Part shown: positions 10,994-22,800 of the stretch, piece after piece
Position numbering within the stretch: the stretch's first letter is position 1
Layout: each line of letters opens with the position of its first letter
DNA from: Cephalotus follicularis
Lineage: Eukaryota > Streptophyta > Magnoliopsida > Oxalidales > Cephalotaceae
Length of the DNA stretch: 64,000 bases
NCBI GenBank assembly: GCA_001972305.1
Contig: BDDD01006338.1
Span: forward strand, 1 to 64,000
Direction of reading: 5' to 3'
Made by a program: the position numbers and the translations under genes
Notes under the pieces: model-generated
Database searches by the model: none
What the model was told of the DNA's origin: nothing
Seen by the model: the letters and a program-made list of their open reading frames with translations, nothing else

Positions 10994-12036
10994 CTTGGAG
11001 TTCTCCGTGCTAAACCGTTTTAGCACTCTGTCATTATACAGAGACTGGGATAATCCAAGCATTCTATTCAATCTATCACGGCTAACTCTTATCCCAAGGA
11101 TATAGGAAGCTTCTCCCAAGTCTTTCATGGAGAAGACTACGGATAACCAAGTCATAACTTCCGATAGCACGCTAATATTGTTTCCGATAAGAAGTATGTC
11201 ATCAACATATAAGACTAGAAAGGTCATTGATTTGTAACTGAACTTCCTGTACACACAGGACTCATCCTGATTCTTGATGAAGCCAAACTGTTTGACAGTC
11301 TCATCAAATAGGATGTTCCAACTCCTCGATGCTTGCCTGAGTCCATAAATGGATCTCTGTCGATTACACAATTTTTGGTCCTCACCTATAGATAAAAAGC
11401 CCTAAGGCAAAGTCATATAGATGTCTTCCTCTATGTTTCCATTAATGAAGACATTCTTCACATCCATTTTCCATATCTCCTAGTCATAGTGTGCAACATG
11501 GCATGCAAAATCTGAATGGAATTAGGCATGGCTACAAGTGAGAATGTTTCCTCATAGTCTATTCCTTCTTGTTGCTTGTAACCTTCTGCTACAAGCCTTG
11601 CTTTAAAGGTATTAACCTTTCCAACTTCTCTGATCTTTCACTTGAGGATAAACTTTGCAACCTAAGGGAGTAATTCCTTCAGGTGCATCTACCAAGTTCC
11701 AAACTTCGTTAGAGTACATAGAACCCATTTTGGATTTCATGGCATTAGCCATTTTTCAGAGTCCAAATCTGATATGGCTTCTTGGTAGCGTCTTGGATCA
11801 TCATCCATGAGATTTACCTCTTGGGTACCATCAATGAGGAAGCTACTATAATATCGGTCAGGTGCACAAGGAACTCAGCCTGGCCTTAGAGGACGTGTTG
11901 TGTCTACAGGCTGGACTGTTTGGGGTTCATCTACTTGAACTGGTTCAGGTAGGTCCTTAATATGTGCTGCTTGTGATTTCTTATCAAGCTCTACTTTGCT
12001 CCCACCACTTCCTTCCAATAGGAATTCCTTCTCAAG
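10994..12036 (-). pseudogene. Copia reverse transcriptase remnant (element F)
   Basis: The minus strand shows the linker LEKEFLLEGSGGSKVELD, then [47 protein letters not shown] with the catalytic YVDD, MKDLGEASYILGI and SQSLYNDRVLKRFS. This is a Copia lineage distinct from the SIRE-like element. Flanked on the left by LTR G and on the right by element A. It is probably the left-hand remnant of the same old Copia element whose integrase and gag remnants lie at 52927-54355 and 58309-59123. Many breaks. Confidence 0.75.
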
Positions 12037-12208
12037 TGTAAGCCCCGAGTTTTGTATGTAACTGTTTGTATAATATAATATTGTACGGTATTGTATGATG
12101 GCGTGGCTTGTATATGATATTATCCTATTTTCCATTTATGCTTGTTTCTGGATAGTGCAGGTTCAAGTGAACCTAAGGCAAGTTTCTGGGTTTTTCACCC
12201 AAGGAAGT

Positions 12209-12218
12209 CTATATATAG
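12209..12218 (+). promoter_or_regulatory. TATA box of the element A LTR
   Basis: CTATATATAG lies about 170 bp into the LTR, with a CAACA-type start region some 15-20 bp downstream. The same box is preserved in the 3' LTR piece near 27370-27379. Confidence 0.65.
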
Positions 12219-12734
12219 ACAGTTCAACAATTTCATTCTCATTCCATTTCTCATTCCATTTTATAGAGAGATAGTGAGAGAAGGAGTTAGAGAGATAGAG
12301 GTCAGAATCAAGCAAGGAAGGAGCTTTTGGATTAGTGTCAGAGTGTATAACTTGAAGGAAGGATCATATCAAGGATTCAACAGCCAATCCTTTCGGATAT
12401 GCATCTCAAAAGTTTTGAGGTAGGTTCTACCTATATGCTTTGAACTCATGCAGTTTACTGAATTGAATAAATTATAAGGTTATCGATTGGTAGATCTATG
12501 TTATACGGATGAGATAGGGAGATTGATATGCTCAATAATAGCTTAAAATGGAATCTAGAGAGAGAATAGAGAGTTTAAGGTTTATAGGCCTAATCTCTTC
12601 ACTCAGCTGTTTAAGGATCCATTGGTATGGATCTAATGATTTAAAGTTATTTCCAAGATATAGCCGACCATTGAGGCTTATGGCTTCAATTGGTTCGATT
12701 CTTAAATGAGTTAAAAGGGATTTGAGTTGATTTT

Positions 12735-13030
12735 TAGTGCTGTCGACGAGAAAAAATGCGTTGCTACTGCAACTGTCAAACTATCGATGCTTTGACTAAA
12801 ATCATCAATGCTTTGTGTATGATATATGTCGAGGCTTTCGTGCAAGCTGCCGACGCTATTGAATGCGATCGTAAATCGTCAACGCCTTCCGCAAGCAGGC
12901 GATGCTTTGCCTAGTTCTTAAACTATCAATGATTTGGCTTAAGCGCATAAACTGACGATTCTTGGCGTCAAACTATTGGTGCTTAGCCCTTAACAGTCGA
13001 CGATTTCGACAAAACAGTCGGCGTTTAGCA
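12735..13030 (+). repeat. Array of GTCGACG/GATGCTTTG-like motifs in the LTR of A
   Basis: About a dozen degenerate copies of a motif around (G/A)TCGA(C/T)GCTTTG sit 15-30 bp apart, downstream of the TATA box in the transcribed leader. The 3' LTR has a matching array at 27880-28195. Confidence 0.7.
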
Positions 13031-13344
13031 CCCTGTTTTCATACAAAATGCAATGTTTTCAATCCCAAACTCTTTTATTCTCAAATGGGTTCTATGGGAA
13101 GCCTCCCTAAGGCCGTGTAGCCGATGTGAACCCTCATTTAACACGATTTATATTAAAAAGGGATTTTCAATAAATGGTTTTGTAGTTTAAATACCATAAG
13201 GTCATGGATTATGTCTGAGACTTGACGAGATAACCCATTCCTAATCTCCACCCTGTCATGGAGGTTAGGGATGTTTACCCACACAGTCTGACAGATGTAT
13301 GAACTTATGGGTTCCAATTTAGGAGTGAACCTACGAGTACACAC

Positions 13345-13600
13345 CCATGGTGATTGGACCTACGGAGACACAATCTTAAATGAGACTAGCAGTACAGGAG
13401 GATAGAACCTATGGGACCCACTTTAGGAATGAACCTACAGGTTGACATCCATTATGATTGGACCTATGAAGACCCCGTAAGCATTACCGGAGGGTAGAAC
13501 ATATGGGACCCACTTTAGGGGTGGGCATAAGGGTAGATACCGCATTGTGATTGGAGCTATGAGGAACCCGTATAACCACGTATTATCATGTCCTAAAAAG
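13345..13600 (+). repeat. Tandem units of about 100 bp in the LTR of A
   Basis: TGATTGGACCTA-type unit starts at 13351, 13455 and 13548 (spacing 104 and 93) alternate with GGGACCCACTTTAGG. Further copies with the same spacing occur at 29112-29215 in the 3' LTR. Confidence 0.65.
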
Positions 13601-14384
13601 GTTAGCATTAAGGGGGAGGGGAGGGGGATGTTAATCAGGCCAGTGTTATCTCGGCTCCATTGGATGCGACACAGAGAGTACGTAGACAGTGGGGGTACTA
13701 CCTCAGGCCAAAGAGGTAAAGTAGTACTTATACCTTATGGATTACATGTTCCCTTGTATGATTATGGACTAGCTTATGGAATGTCTGTAGATCTAGGGTG
13801 TATGGATGATTATTGTTATGATTATGACTCGTTAGGTATGCCACCGCTTAGGGACAGTCGATATACTAACATTGTCCACAATTGGCATTCATGCGTTTCA
13901 CATACCAGACATATATCTGCTATATCCGTAGACTTCATTGCATATAGTATTGCCTATATAGCTGTGTTTGGCTGACCCATTCTTGAAATGGACCCAACAT
14001 CTAGGGTCGAGTGTAGAGGATGCCTCAAGGTGATATTGGACGGTTTGTAGAGCAGGATTCCAGTTTTAGTTGCAGTTCCTATTTGGTTTTATCTACCTTG
14101 TATAAGTTTCTTGTATAAGTGTTGTGTATAAAATTTTGTACTTCTTCCGTATTGACCTACCGACTTGTGGCAGTGCTACACACATATATGGAATGAGATG
14201 TATTGTTTGGGTTTATCTACGCAAGATGTTGAACGGTAGTTCTGCATGCATACTTATGTATTAAAGTTTTGAATTATGGAATAATTTTGATATTATGCTA
14301 TTATGATATGGATGAATTGTATGGACGACTTCCACGTCTCAGACCGTGGGGTTTCTCCCAATGCTTTGGGGCATGAGAGTTTAG

Positions 14385-14396
14385 TGGTATCAAAGC
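14385..14396 (+). other. Primer-binding site (element A)
   Basis: TGGTATCAAAGC just inside the 5' LTR matches the initiator tRNA-Met end with one difference. It is the same variant as in the SIRE-like Copia element. Confidence 0.75.
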
Positions 14397-14538
14397 CGCT
14401 CTATGTTGGCTATGCAAAGATTGGATCATTGGCTTTTGGAATTAAGTGTTATGGATAAGATTATTACTATTTTAGTTATTTTGGAGTTGTGGTTAAGATG
14501 AGTGGATATCTAACGCTTTTCTCTTATATAAGGTAGAT

Positions 14539-15800
14539 ATGGAAGGTCAACGTGGAGGAACTTCTATAAGAGCTTGAGGTAGGTCATCGACCAGAAGCAC
14601 CCAAAGCTAATAGGGCTATTGAGGAGCCAGAAGATGACAATGTGGCACCAGAAGTGGAATTTGTTGCACCTACTCAAGAAGAGCCAAGGGATTTTCTAAG
14701 GGAGATATATGCCACTATGACCCAAATGAATGAACTCTCAAGACACAAAGTAGCTGCATCAGTTCAAGTCAAAGCTGGTCATGCAGAAGTAACAGAGAGG
14801 CAAGTTGATCGTTCTGCACGCATGGAGGATCCTTTGATCAGGTTTCTGAAGCTAAATCCTCCAGCTTTTATGAGAGATTTTGATGTTGTTGCCTCTGAGA
14901 GATTGTTGATATAGATGGAGAAAATCTTTGGGGTCTTGGAGTGTTCAGACTTATAGAAGATTGTTTTTGCCACTTACATGCTCCATGATGAGGCAGAGCA
15001 TTGGTGGAGGATGGTTGATTCATCTTGGGAGGAATTCGGGATAGTGAGGTCTTGGGATTTGTTTGTTGAGGAGTTTAACGAGAAGTCCTTTCCCAAAGCT
15101 GAGGTTGACAGAAATGAGGCTGAATTCCTTGGTCTAGTGCAAGGCAGCATGATCGTGGCCCAGTATGAAGCTAAGTTTATTGAATTGGAAACAATAGCTC
15201 TGCACATGGTTTTCATAGAAGCAAGAAGAGCCAAGAAATTTCTTAGTGGGCTTAGACCAGATATCAGACAAAAGTTAGTGCCTCTTAGGTTAAGATCTTT
15301 ATTTGAGCTGGCTAGTAGAGGCAGAGAGCTTGAGTTGGTATCTAAAGAATTGCGTAACTTGAGGATTCAGACAAGTAGCACTAGGTCTGCTTCTTCAGAT
15401 TGGCAATAAGGGAGGAGTTCTGGGAGTAGTATTAAATCCCAAAGATCCGAGAACAGTAACCCAAGAAAGGGTGGATCACCTCAAATTATCGGTAGTCCAT
15501 CCAATCCTTCAAGACAATGAGGGCAGTTTCGAGGTTCACGGTAGAGGCATTGAGGGCAGGGCTATCGGAAAAGACACCAGAGGAGGTTATCATCACATGG
15601 GGAGTCACTCTAGACATTCCAGTGATAGTGGTCAGGATCCTTTTGATCCGTGCATGCATTGTCAACGCACTAATCATGCATCTGATGATTGTTGATGGAA
15701 GGTTGGCAAGTGCATGGATTGTGGAGCTATGGATCACATGGCTAGGAAGTGTCCTTATGGCTGGTATGGTTTAGGGAATCAGCCAGGATAGATTACGGGT
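14539..15800 (+). pseudogene. Gypsy Gag (element A)
   Basis: A start near 14539 (MEGQRGG) leads into a Gag with LKLNPPAF, AEHWWRMVDSSWEEFG, WDLFVEEFNEKSFP and FLSGLRPDIRQKL, the retrotransposon Gag core (PF03732-type). Two CX2CX4HX4C zinc knuckles follow: CMHCQRTNHASDDC (15651-15692) and CMDCGAMDHMARKC (15711-15752). Broken in several places. Confidence 0.8.
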
Positions 15801-15929
15801 TGAACTCAGGGAGGTTCTTAGCAGAGCCAGAGTATCAGTTACCAGCAGGGCCGTGGTCTGGGACAACAGTATCAGGGTCATCCTAGTACCAGTTCTCCTC
15901 CTACTATAAGGGGAGATCGTGGTAAACAA

Positions 15930-18880
15930 CCTGTGGGATCAACACCTACCATGCAAGGTAGATTTTATGCTATGGATCTGAGTGCTGTAACGAGATCTGC
16001 TTCAGTTATTGGAGGTACTATTTGTATCTCTCAACATATGGCACAGACTCTTATAGATCCAGATTCATCTCACTTATACATTGCTATGCATTTTCTGTGT
16101 TATGTTGAGCTCGAGATGGGTACCAAGGTTGGAGGATGTTCCAGTCGTCAATGCATATTTGGATGTGTTTTCGAAGGAGTTGACGTCCTTACCTCCAGCA
16201 TCGATATCAAGAGCTCCTTATCGTATGGCACCTCCCGAATTGAAAGAGTTGAAGCTTCAGTTACAGGAGTTGCTCGATAAAGGATTCATCAGGCCAAGTT
16301 TTTCCCCCTAAGGAGCACCTGTTCGATTTGTTAAGAAGAAGGATGGATCCCTACGGATGTGCATTGATTATCAGAAGCTGAACAAGGTTACTATTAAGAA
16401 TAAATACCCACTGTCGTATATCGATGAACTGTTTGATCAGTAGAGAGGTTCTTCAGTGTCTTCCAATTTGGATTTGAGATCAGGATATCATCAGCTAAGG
16501 GTTAGAGCCAACGATGTTCCCAAGACAATCTTCAGGTCACGGTATGGACACTATGAGTTCGTTGTAATGCCGTTTGAGGTGACCAATGCTCCTACGGCAT
16601 TCATGAGCCTTAGGAACAGGGAGTTTAGTCCATATCTTGATCAGTTCATCTTAGTCTTCATCGATGATATCTCAGTGTATTCCAAGTCCATGGAGGTGCA
16701 TGGAGAGAATTTGCACTTGGCATTTTAGGATTTGAGAGATCATCGGTTGTATTCCAAGTTCAGCAAATGTGAGTTTTGGCTGTCAGAGGTGGCTTTCCTT
16801 TGTCACATCATCTCCAATGCCGATTTATCAGTGGATGCAACAAAGATAGAAGTAGTGAGGGACTAGAAATGACCGACAAACATGACAGAAATCTGGAGTT
16901 TCTTTAGCTTAGTGAGGTCTTACCACCGTTTTGTAGAAGGATTCTCATGGATAGCTACACCTTTGACATGGTTGACACAGAAAAGAATAGAGTTTGTATG
17001 GGATGAAAATTGTGAAGGGAGTTTTCAGGGGTTGAAACACCGTTTGATTTCTGCGCCGATCTTGGCCTTGCCAGAGGGCAATGAAGGCTTTGTTGTGTTT
17101 GAATGCAGTATGGAAAGGTAATCACCTATGCCTCAAGGAAGTTGAAGCCTTATAAGGAGAGTTATCCTACTCATCACCTAGAGTTGGCAGCGATAGTCTT
17201 TGCACTATGCAAATGGAGGCATTACTAGTATGGTACGAGGTTTGATGTATTCACAGATCATAAAAATTTGAAGCACCTTTTCTCCCAAAAAGACCTGAAT
17301 ATGAGGCGAAGGAGGTGGATGGAGTTACTCAATGACTACAACTGTGAGATACAGTACCACCCAGGCAAAAGCTAATGTGGTCGTAGAAGCCTTGAGTCGC
17401 TGATTAGCTTTCTTAAAAGTTGCTCAGATTCAGGCACGACTAAGGTTGTTGGATAGAATAAGAGAGGCTCAGAGTATGGATTGAAGCTTGCTCAATGTTG
17501 CATTAGATGGACATGGAGGGTTGAAACCTAAGTTCTTGATTCATGGTGATGGATTGATAAGATTTCAGGGCATAGTTTGTGTTCCCTGCAGTAAGGAGGT
17601 TAAGGATGAGCTTTTGTCGCAAGCTCATCACTCCAGTTTCTCAGTACATCCCGGGAGTACAAAGATGTACCGAGACTTGAAACTCAATTATTAGTGGAAT
17701 GACATGAAGAGGGAGATAGCGGAGTATGTTTCTTCCTGCTTGACATGTCAGCAAGTCAAGGCAAAACACCAGAGGCCAGCTGGATGGCTACAGCCATTGC
17801 CAGTGGCACAGTGAAAATAGGAACACATCATGATGGATTTCGAGAAAGAGTTACCAAGGACGAGGACTAACCGTGATGCCATATGGGTTATCATTGATTG
17901 CTTTTGGAAGTCTACACATTTTCTAGCTATCAAGATGACTTTCTCTCTTGAACTATTAGCATCCTTGTATGTTGGAGAGATTGTTAGGCTTCGTGGAGTA
18001 CCGGACAGCATTGTGTCCGACAGGGACCCACGGTTTACTTCATTTTTTTGGAAGACATTGCAGGAAGCTTTTGGTACTCAGTTAAGGTTCAGCACAGCTT
18101 TTCATCCCAAAACAGATTCCCAGCTTCAGTGAACTATCCAGACCCTTGAGGACATGGTTCGGACATGTGTGATGGATCGGGGTGGCAATTGGGATGAACA
18201 TATGACGTTAGTAGAGTTCTCATACAACAAAAGTTATCATACTAGTATTGGTGTGGCACTATTTGAGGCTCTTTATGTTCAAAAATGTAGATTCCCAGTT
18301 TATTGGTTTGAAGTAGGTGAGAAGACTCTGTTAGGGCCAAAACTTGTGCAAGAGACAATAGATAAGGCCAAGGTTATGAGAGAAAGGCTTTGAACAGCTC
18401 AGAGTCAACAAAAGAGTTATGAAGATCATCGAAGGGGAGACTTAGAATTCTAAGTGGGAGATCATGTATTCCATAAGGTTTCATCAACCAAAGGAATTAT
18501 GAGGTTTGGCAAGAAAGGGAAGTTAGCCCCACGGTATATAGGACCTTTTGAGATCCTTGAGAGGATAGGTACAGTTGCCTACAGGCTTACCTTACCGCCC
18601 ATCTTATCAGAAGTGCATAATGTCTTCCATGTATCGATGCTAAGGAAGTATCATCCAGATCCTTCTCACGTGTAGCAGTTTGAGCCATAGGAGTTGAGGA
18701 CAAATATGAGTTTTGAAGAGACACTTGTGCAGATCCTAGATCACCGAGTTAAGTAGTTAAGGAGAAAGAACATTCCATTGGTTAAGGTATTATGGGAGTA
18801 TAATGGGCTTGAGGAAGAGACATGGGAGCATGATGATGACATGAGAGCGTTGTATCGTCATTTGTTTGGACCCTAGGAAT
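15930..18880 (+). pseudogene. Gypsy Pol (element A): protease, RT, RNase H, integrase, chromodomain-like end
   Basis: Domains in order: protease remnant (GGTICIS near 16010); reverse transcriptase with [34 protein letters not shown] and [12 protein letters not shown] (16180-16730), including the catalytic DD; RNase H region (16880-17400) with EGFSWIATPL and [11 protein letters not shown]-type blocks; integrase zinc region (HSSFSVHPGSTKMYRDL) and core (17490-18400) with VSDRDPRFTS and FHPKTD; integrase tail with GKLAPRYIGPFEILERIG (18530) and chromodomain-like IPLVKVLWEYNGLEEETWE (18770-18830). The tail marks a chromovirus. More than ten breaks. Confidence 0.8.
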
Positions 18881-18898
18881 TCTCGGGATGAGATTTCT

Positions 18899-18913
18899 CT
18901 AAGGATGGGAGGA
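18899..18913 (+). other. Polypurine tract (element A)
   Basis: A purine-rich stretch ending AAGGATGGGAGGA directly precedes the 3' LTR start at 18914. Confidence 0.6.
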
Positions 18914-18952
18914 TGTTAGCCCTGAGTTTTGTATGTAAATGTTTGTATTATA
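18914..18952 (+). repeat. Start of the 3' LTR of element A
   Basis: TGTTAGCCCTGAGTTTTG matches the 5' LTR start at 12037 with few changes. Element B follows, and more of this LTR is found beyond it at 27355. Confidence 0.7.
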
Positions 18953-19826
18953 CAATCTCCCAGAAACCTCTCGTTCCCAATCTCCGGAAAGCACTGAGAC
19001 TATGGGAGATATCCCCGGAAACCTCTGGTTCCCAATCTCCCAGTGCCTGGCCGGGACTTTAAGTCTTCAACAGTCACAGATGTTATAGAGCCTATAACAC
19101 TCAACACGGGTGTGACGATCCCATCTTGCGAATTCGCCCATACATCTCAATGCAGTTCCCAAAAGGCCAAAAGACAACCCTTTTGCCAGCACGTGGCTAG
19201 TGCTGGGGAAGGCGAAAATCAAAGCCAAGTAGTTACTACAGAACGTATGTAGGCCGCTCAGGTCTAACGATAAAACGTAAACCACATGTGATCATCTAGT
19301 CACCTTTGACTAAGCACCACCACGACAATAGGAACTCTATTGACAGAGGTGTTGACTCTCGAAATAGATAACCTATGGTGGGCCGGTTCAGTGTCGTGCC
19401 TCTGCACGCACCCTGAATCAGCTTTAGGATAAAACCCAAATGGCAATGAGATGATCCATCATCCTTTACCATTCGGAGCAAGAATAACACCGCAAGTCTT
19501 TGCGGTTCATCAATTGCCCTAAGAAATTGAACCTATGACTTGGAACTTCTGTCACAAGGGAGTAAGGATCTCATTCTCATAACCTCTCAGGCACGAGATC
19601 CAACCCTTTACGGAAAGGGCACTATATGTGTATTCTGTTGACATGGTGATCAACTGATCCGTAGAGACGGTATGGGATAATACATATAGCCAGATGCCAA
19701 TCTTTTATTTAAAATGCACAATAAAACATGAATGGAACTAAGAATGTATGATTCAATACTTTGTCATATGTCAACAACATATGTCTGCAGCCTTCTCATG
19801 GCTTGTAGGGACACCCTAATATAACA
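18953..19826 (-). repeat. 3' LTR remnant of Copia B
   Basis: Matches 26520-27354 of the partner LTR, for example the shared 'ctttgccagcacgtggctag'-type block at 19180 and 26710. Ends TAACA next to the polypurine tract. It is shorter than the partner. Confidence 0.7.
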
Positions 19827-19839
19827 ATCTCCCACTTGG

Positions 19840-22800
19840 CCCTCCAGCCACGAAGACCTCCAACCTAAGCATATCACACTGTAGCTCTGCTCATGGCTTT
19901 GGTCAGTGGGTCTATTAAGTTCGCTTCTTGCACGACTCTCTCTATGGTGACATCTCCTCTCATGATGTCTCCTATATTTCCTCAATAACATCTCTACTGA
20001 GACATTATCTTCATCTATGATATCGATGATCAAATGATACCGTTGATGTATATGTTTGGGAGGTAATGAGACATGGGTTCCAAGGTTTGTGCAAAGCCCC
20101 ATCGTCGTCCCTATGCTGCACAACTGGACAACGATGGAAGGAATCTAATAAAGTTCCACAATGAACATCCGCAGCCTAACCAGCTACCATAAAAGGTATC
20201 ACAGGTTGCACATACTTTTATTCTCTAGTGAAGTCTGCAGTCTTCGACTGTCACAAACTCCTCCCACTTACACAGCACTTCTATTCAGGATCAACACATA
20301 TCCTGAAATGAATTTGTGATCATCCGGATCACAATTAAACCTAGAGTTAACCCAACTCTTACGTCTCAATTTACTATATTCTCCATGTGTCAAGAAAAAA
20401 TCCTGAGTCTTTCACAGGCATTATATCCTCTTGACTATGTACATATTTCTCTTACAGGGGCTGGACTGAAATAGACTATCCAGACCCTTAGGCATATTGA
20501 CATCGAGCTCAGTACAAAGTATGGCATACATGATGGAGCCTATTGCCGAAGCATAAGGTTGCCTATTCATGCGTGACCTCTCCTCGTAAGTCTTAGAAGA
20601 CATCTTCTTGGGAAGGTGAATTCCTTGGCTAATTAGCAGTAAGCCATATATGGAATTCGTTCCATACCATTTCAGCACTCTGCTGATGTACTGGCTTTGG
20701 GAAGGTGCAAGCAATCTACTCGATCTACTCTTTAGATCTTCATTCCCTAAAACGTAGAAAGCCTCTCCCAAATCCTTTGTGGAGAAGTTCTTGCTTAACT
20801 GTACTTCAACATACCTACATCATTCTCTATGTGTAGAATGTCTTCTACATACAGCGCCAAGAAAGTGATTTCTGGGTTATTCTATTTCTGGTAAACATTA
20901 GGCTTATCCATATCTTTGATAAAATCAAATGGATATTTCAGCTACGGGATGCTTGCTTAAGGTCCTAGACCTTTGGATCTTGCACCTCTTGTGCGAATGC
21001 TCATCGGATGTAAACCCCTCGGGTTTGGGACATAAAGATGTCCTCTTCAAGATAGTCACTCTTGCAGACAGTCTTCACATCCGTTTGTCATAGCTCATTA
21101 TCACAATGAGCGGCAAAAGCAAGCATAATCCGAATGGACTAAAGCATTTCAACTGGTCAGAAAGTTCTCTATATATAGACCTATTGTCTTAGTGTGTATC
21201 CTTTCGCAACCAATTGTGCTTTAAAAAGGTTTCAACCTTTACCATTAACGCCAATCTTCCTCTTGAAGATTTACTTGCATCTGATAGGATTTTAAGCCTT
21301 CGGATGCGTACCAAGTCCCTCACTTGGTAGGCGTATATGGAGCCATTTTCAGATTTCATGATCTCTTATCGTGTCCTAGAATCAGTGCTCTTCACTGCTT
21401 CATTGTAGCTGACAGGCTCGTCATCTCCCTGACGTTAGGTTTGTCAGTGCCTTAATGAGAAAACCTTATTTCTCAGGTGTTGTCAAAAACCTTTGCCTGA
21501 TCTCCTCTCAAGAGGAGTGCCTTACCGAGACTCTATCTCAGATTGGGATCATTTCCCGATTATGTCTTTAGAGGAATAAACTTCTAGTTCCATATCATCC
21601 TATGGGTTTCTACCTGGTGGAAGCTCTCTTTGTTTCACCTAACTCCCACTGCTTCCTGCAATCAGGTGTTCATTCTCTAGGAATTTTGCAATACGCGAAA
21701 TAAAACCATATTTGTTCCCAGAGATGGTAGAAGTAATATCCTAAGCACATATTAGAATATTCCACAAACCGGCAATGTCTCAATCATGCCTCCAGCTTAG
21801 AAGGTTTTTTCCTTCTTATATAAACTGGACAGACTTAACCCTTAAACGGTTTAGGCTGAGTTTCCTCCATTTATGATCTCCATGATCATATGATATCCTC
21901 TCAATATCAGAGGGAACGGATTTCAAAGGAATCCGTATTAGGATATGCTCTGCCAACTACAGTGCATTACCCAGAAAAAGGATTTGGAAGATATATAAAA
22001 GACATAATGGATCTTACCATTATCTACTTCTAGTCATAAATCCATGACTCTTTCTTAGGAATTTAGACTTGTTTTCCTCTTGAAACACTTTCCCAAAATC
22101 ATGATAAAACACCGATGATGGTATTGAAGTAGTCAAAGTCTCCATTTGCATTAACCGATATTGGTTCACTACCGTCGGTGTGGACTTAACCTAATATGTC
22201 CACCGTCCTATCTCCTCGCACGGAGAAGGGAGATTTTGTCATGACACCAATCACATATGGTGCACACGTTGGAGAGAACCACACATCCTATATGTCCTGT
22301 AGATCATCCTTAACCATATTGTCTTCCCAGCATCTATAGGATGACCTAATCAACAATGCAATAACAATGAAGGATTTATATTTTTAATTAATTGGTTCCT
22401 TTGAATTGTCAATATAATGTTATGGGAATTGTATAAGACATAGATCTCTTCTATCCACGTGCCTCTTGCACTAACTGGAACATTGAAATGTATAAGACTA
22501 TGAATTTATACCAAAACTTTTGAGCTTCCGGCTCATCTTATACATATATCACATAGAAACAAAATTCCATACAATGTTCTTTATATACAGAGATCAAATC
22601 TTATTAGATAACCATTTACAAAAATATACAATTCAGAAACGCCAACTGTATAGGTCGATGCATCACAATGGCGCCAATCCATAGCTTTGTCAGCTCTCTC
22701 AGCTGTCTAGCGTCTCTCAGCAACCTGCAAAGAGTTACTAATGTTAGTCTCACAATTTGAGCCAACTACTCAAATTGAACTTACATTGTAAACTAGATAA

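Larger units (their letters stand above)
12037..14378 (+). repeat. 5' LTR of Gypsy element A
   Basis: Starts TGTAAGCCCCGAG and ends near GGGGCATGAGA, followed after a few bases by the primer-binding site. Holds a TATA box at 12209-12218, a purine-rich leader (GAGAGATAGTGAGAG), an array of GTCGACG-like motifs (12735-13030) and roughly 100-bp tandem units (13345-13600). The same landmarks recur in its 3' LTR pieces at 27355-28198 and 29101-29801. Confidence 0.75.
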
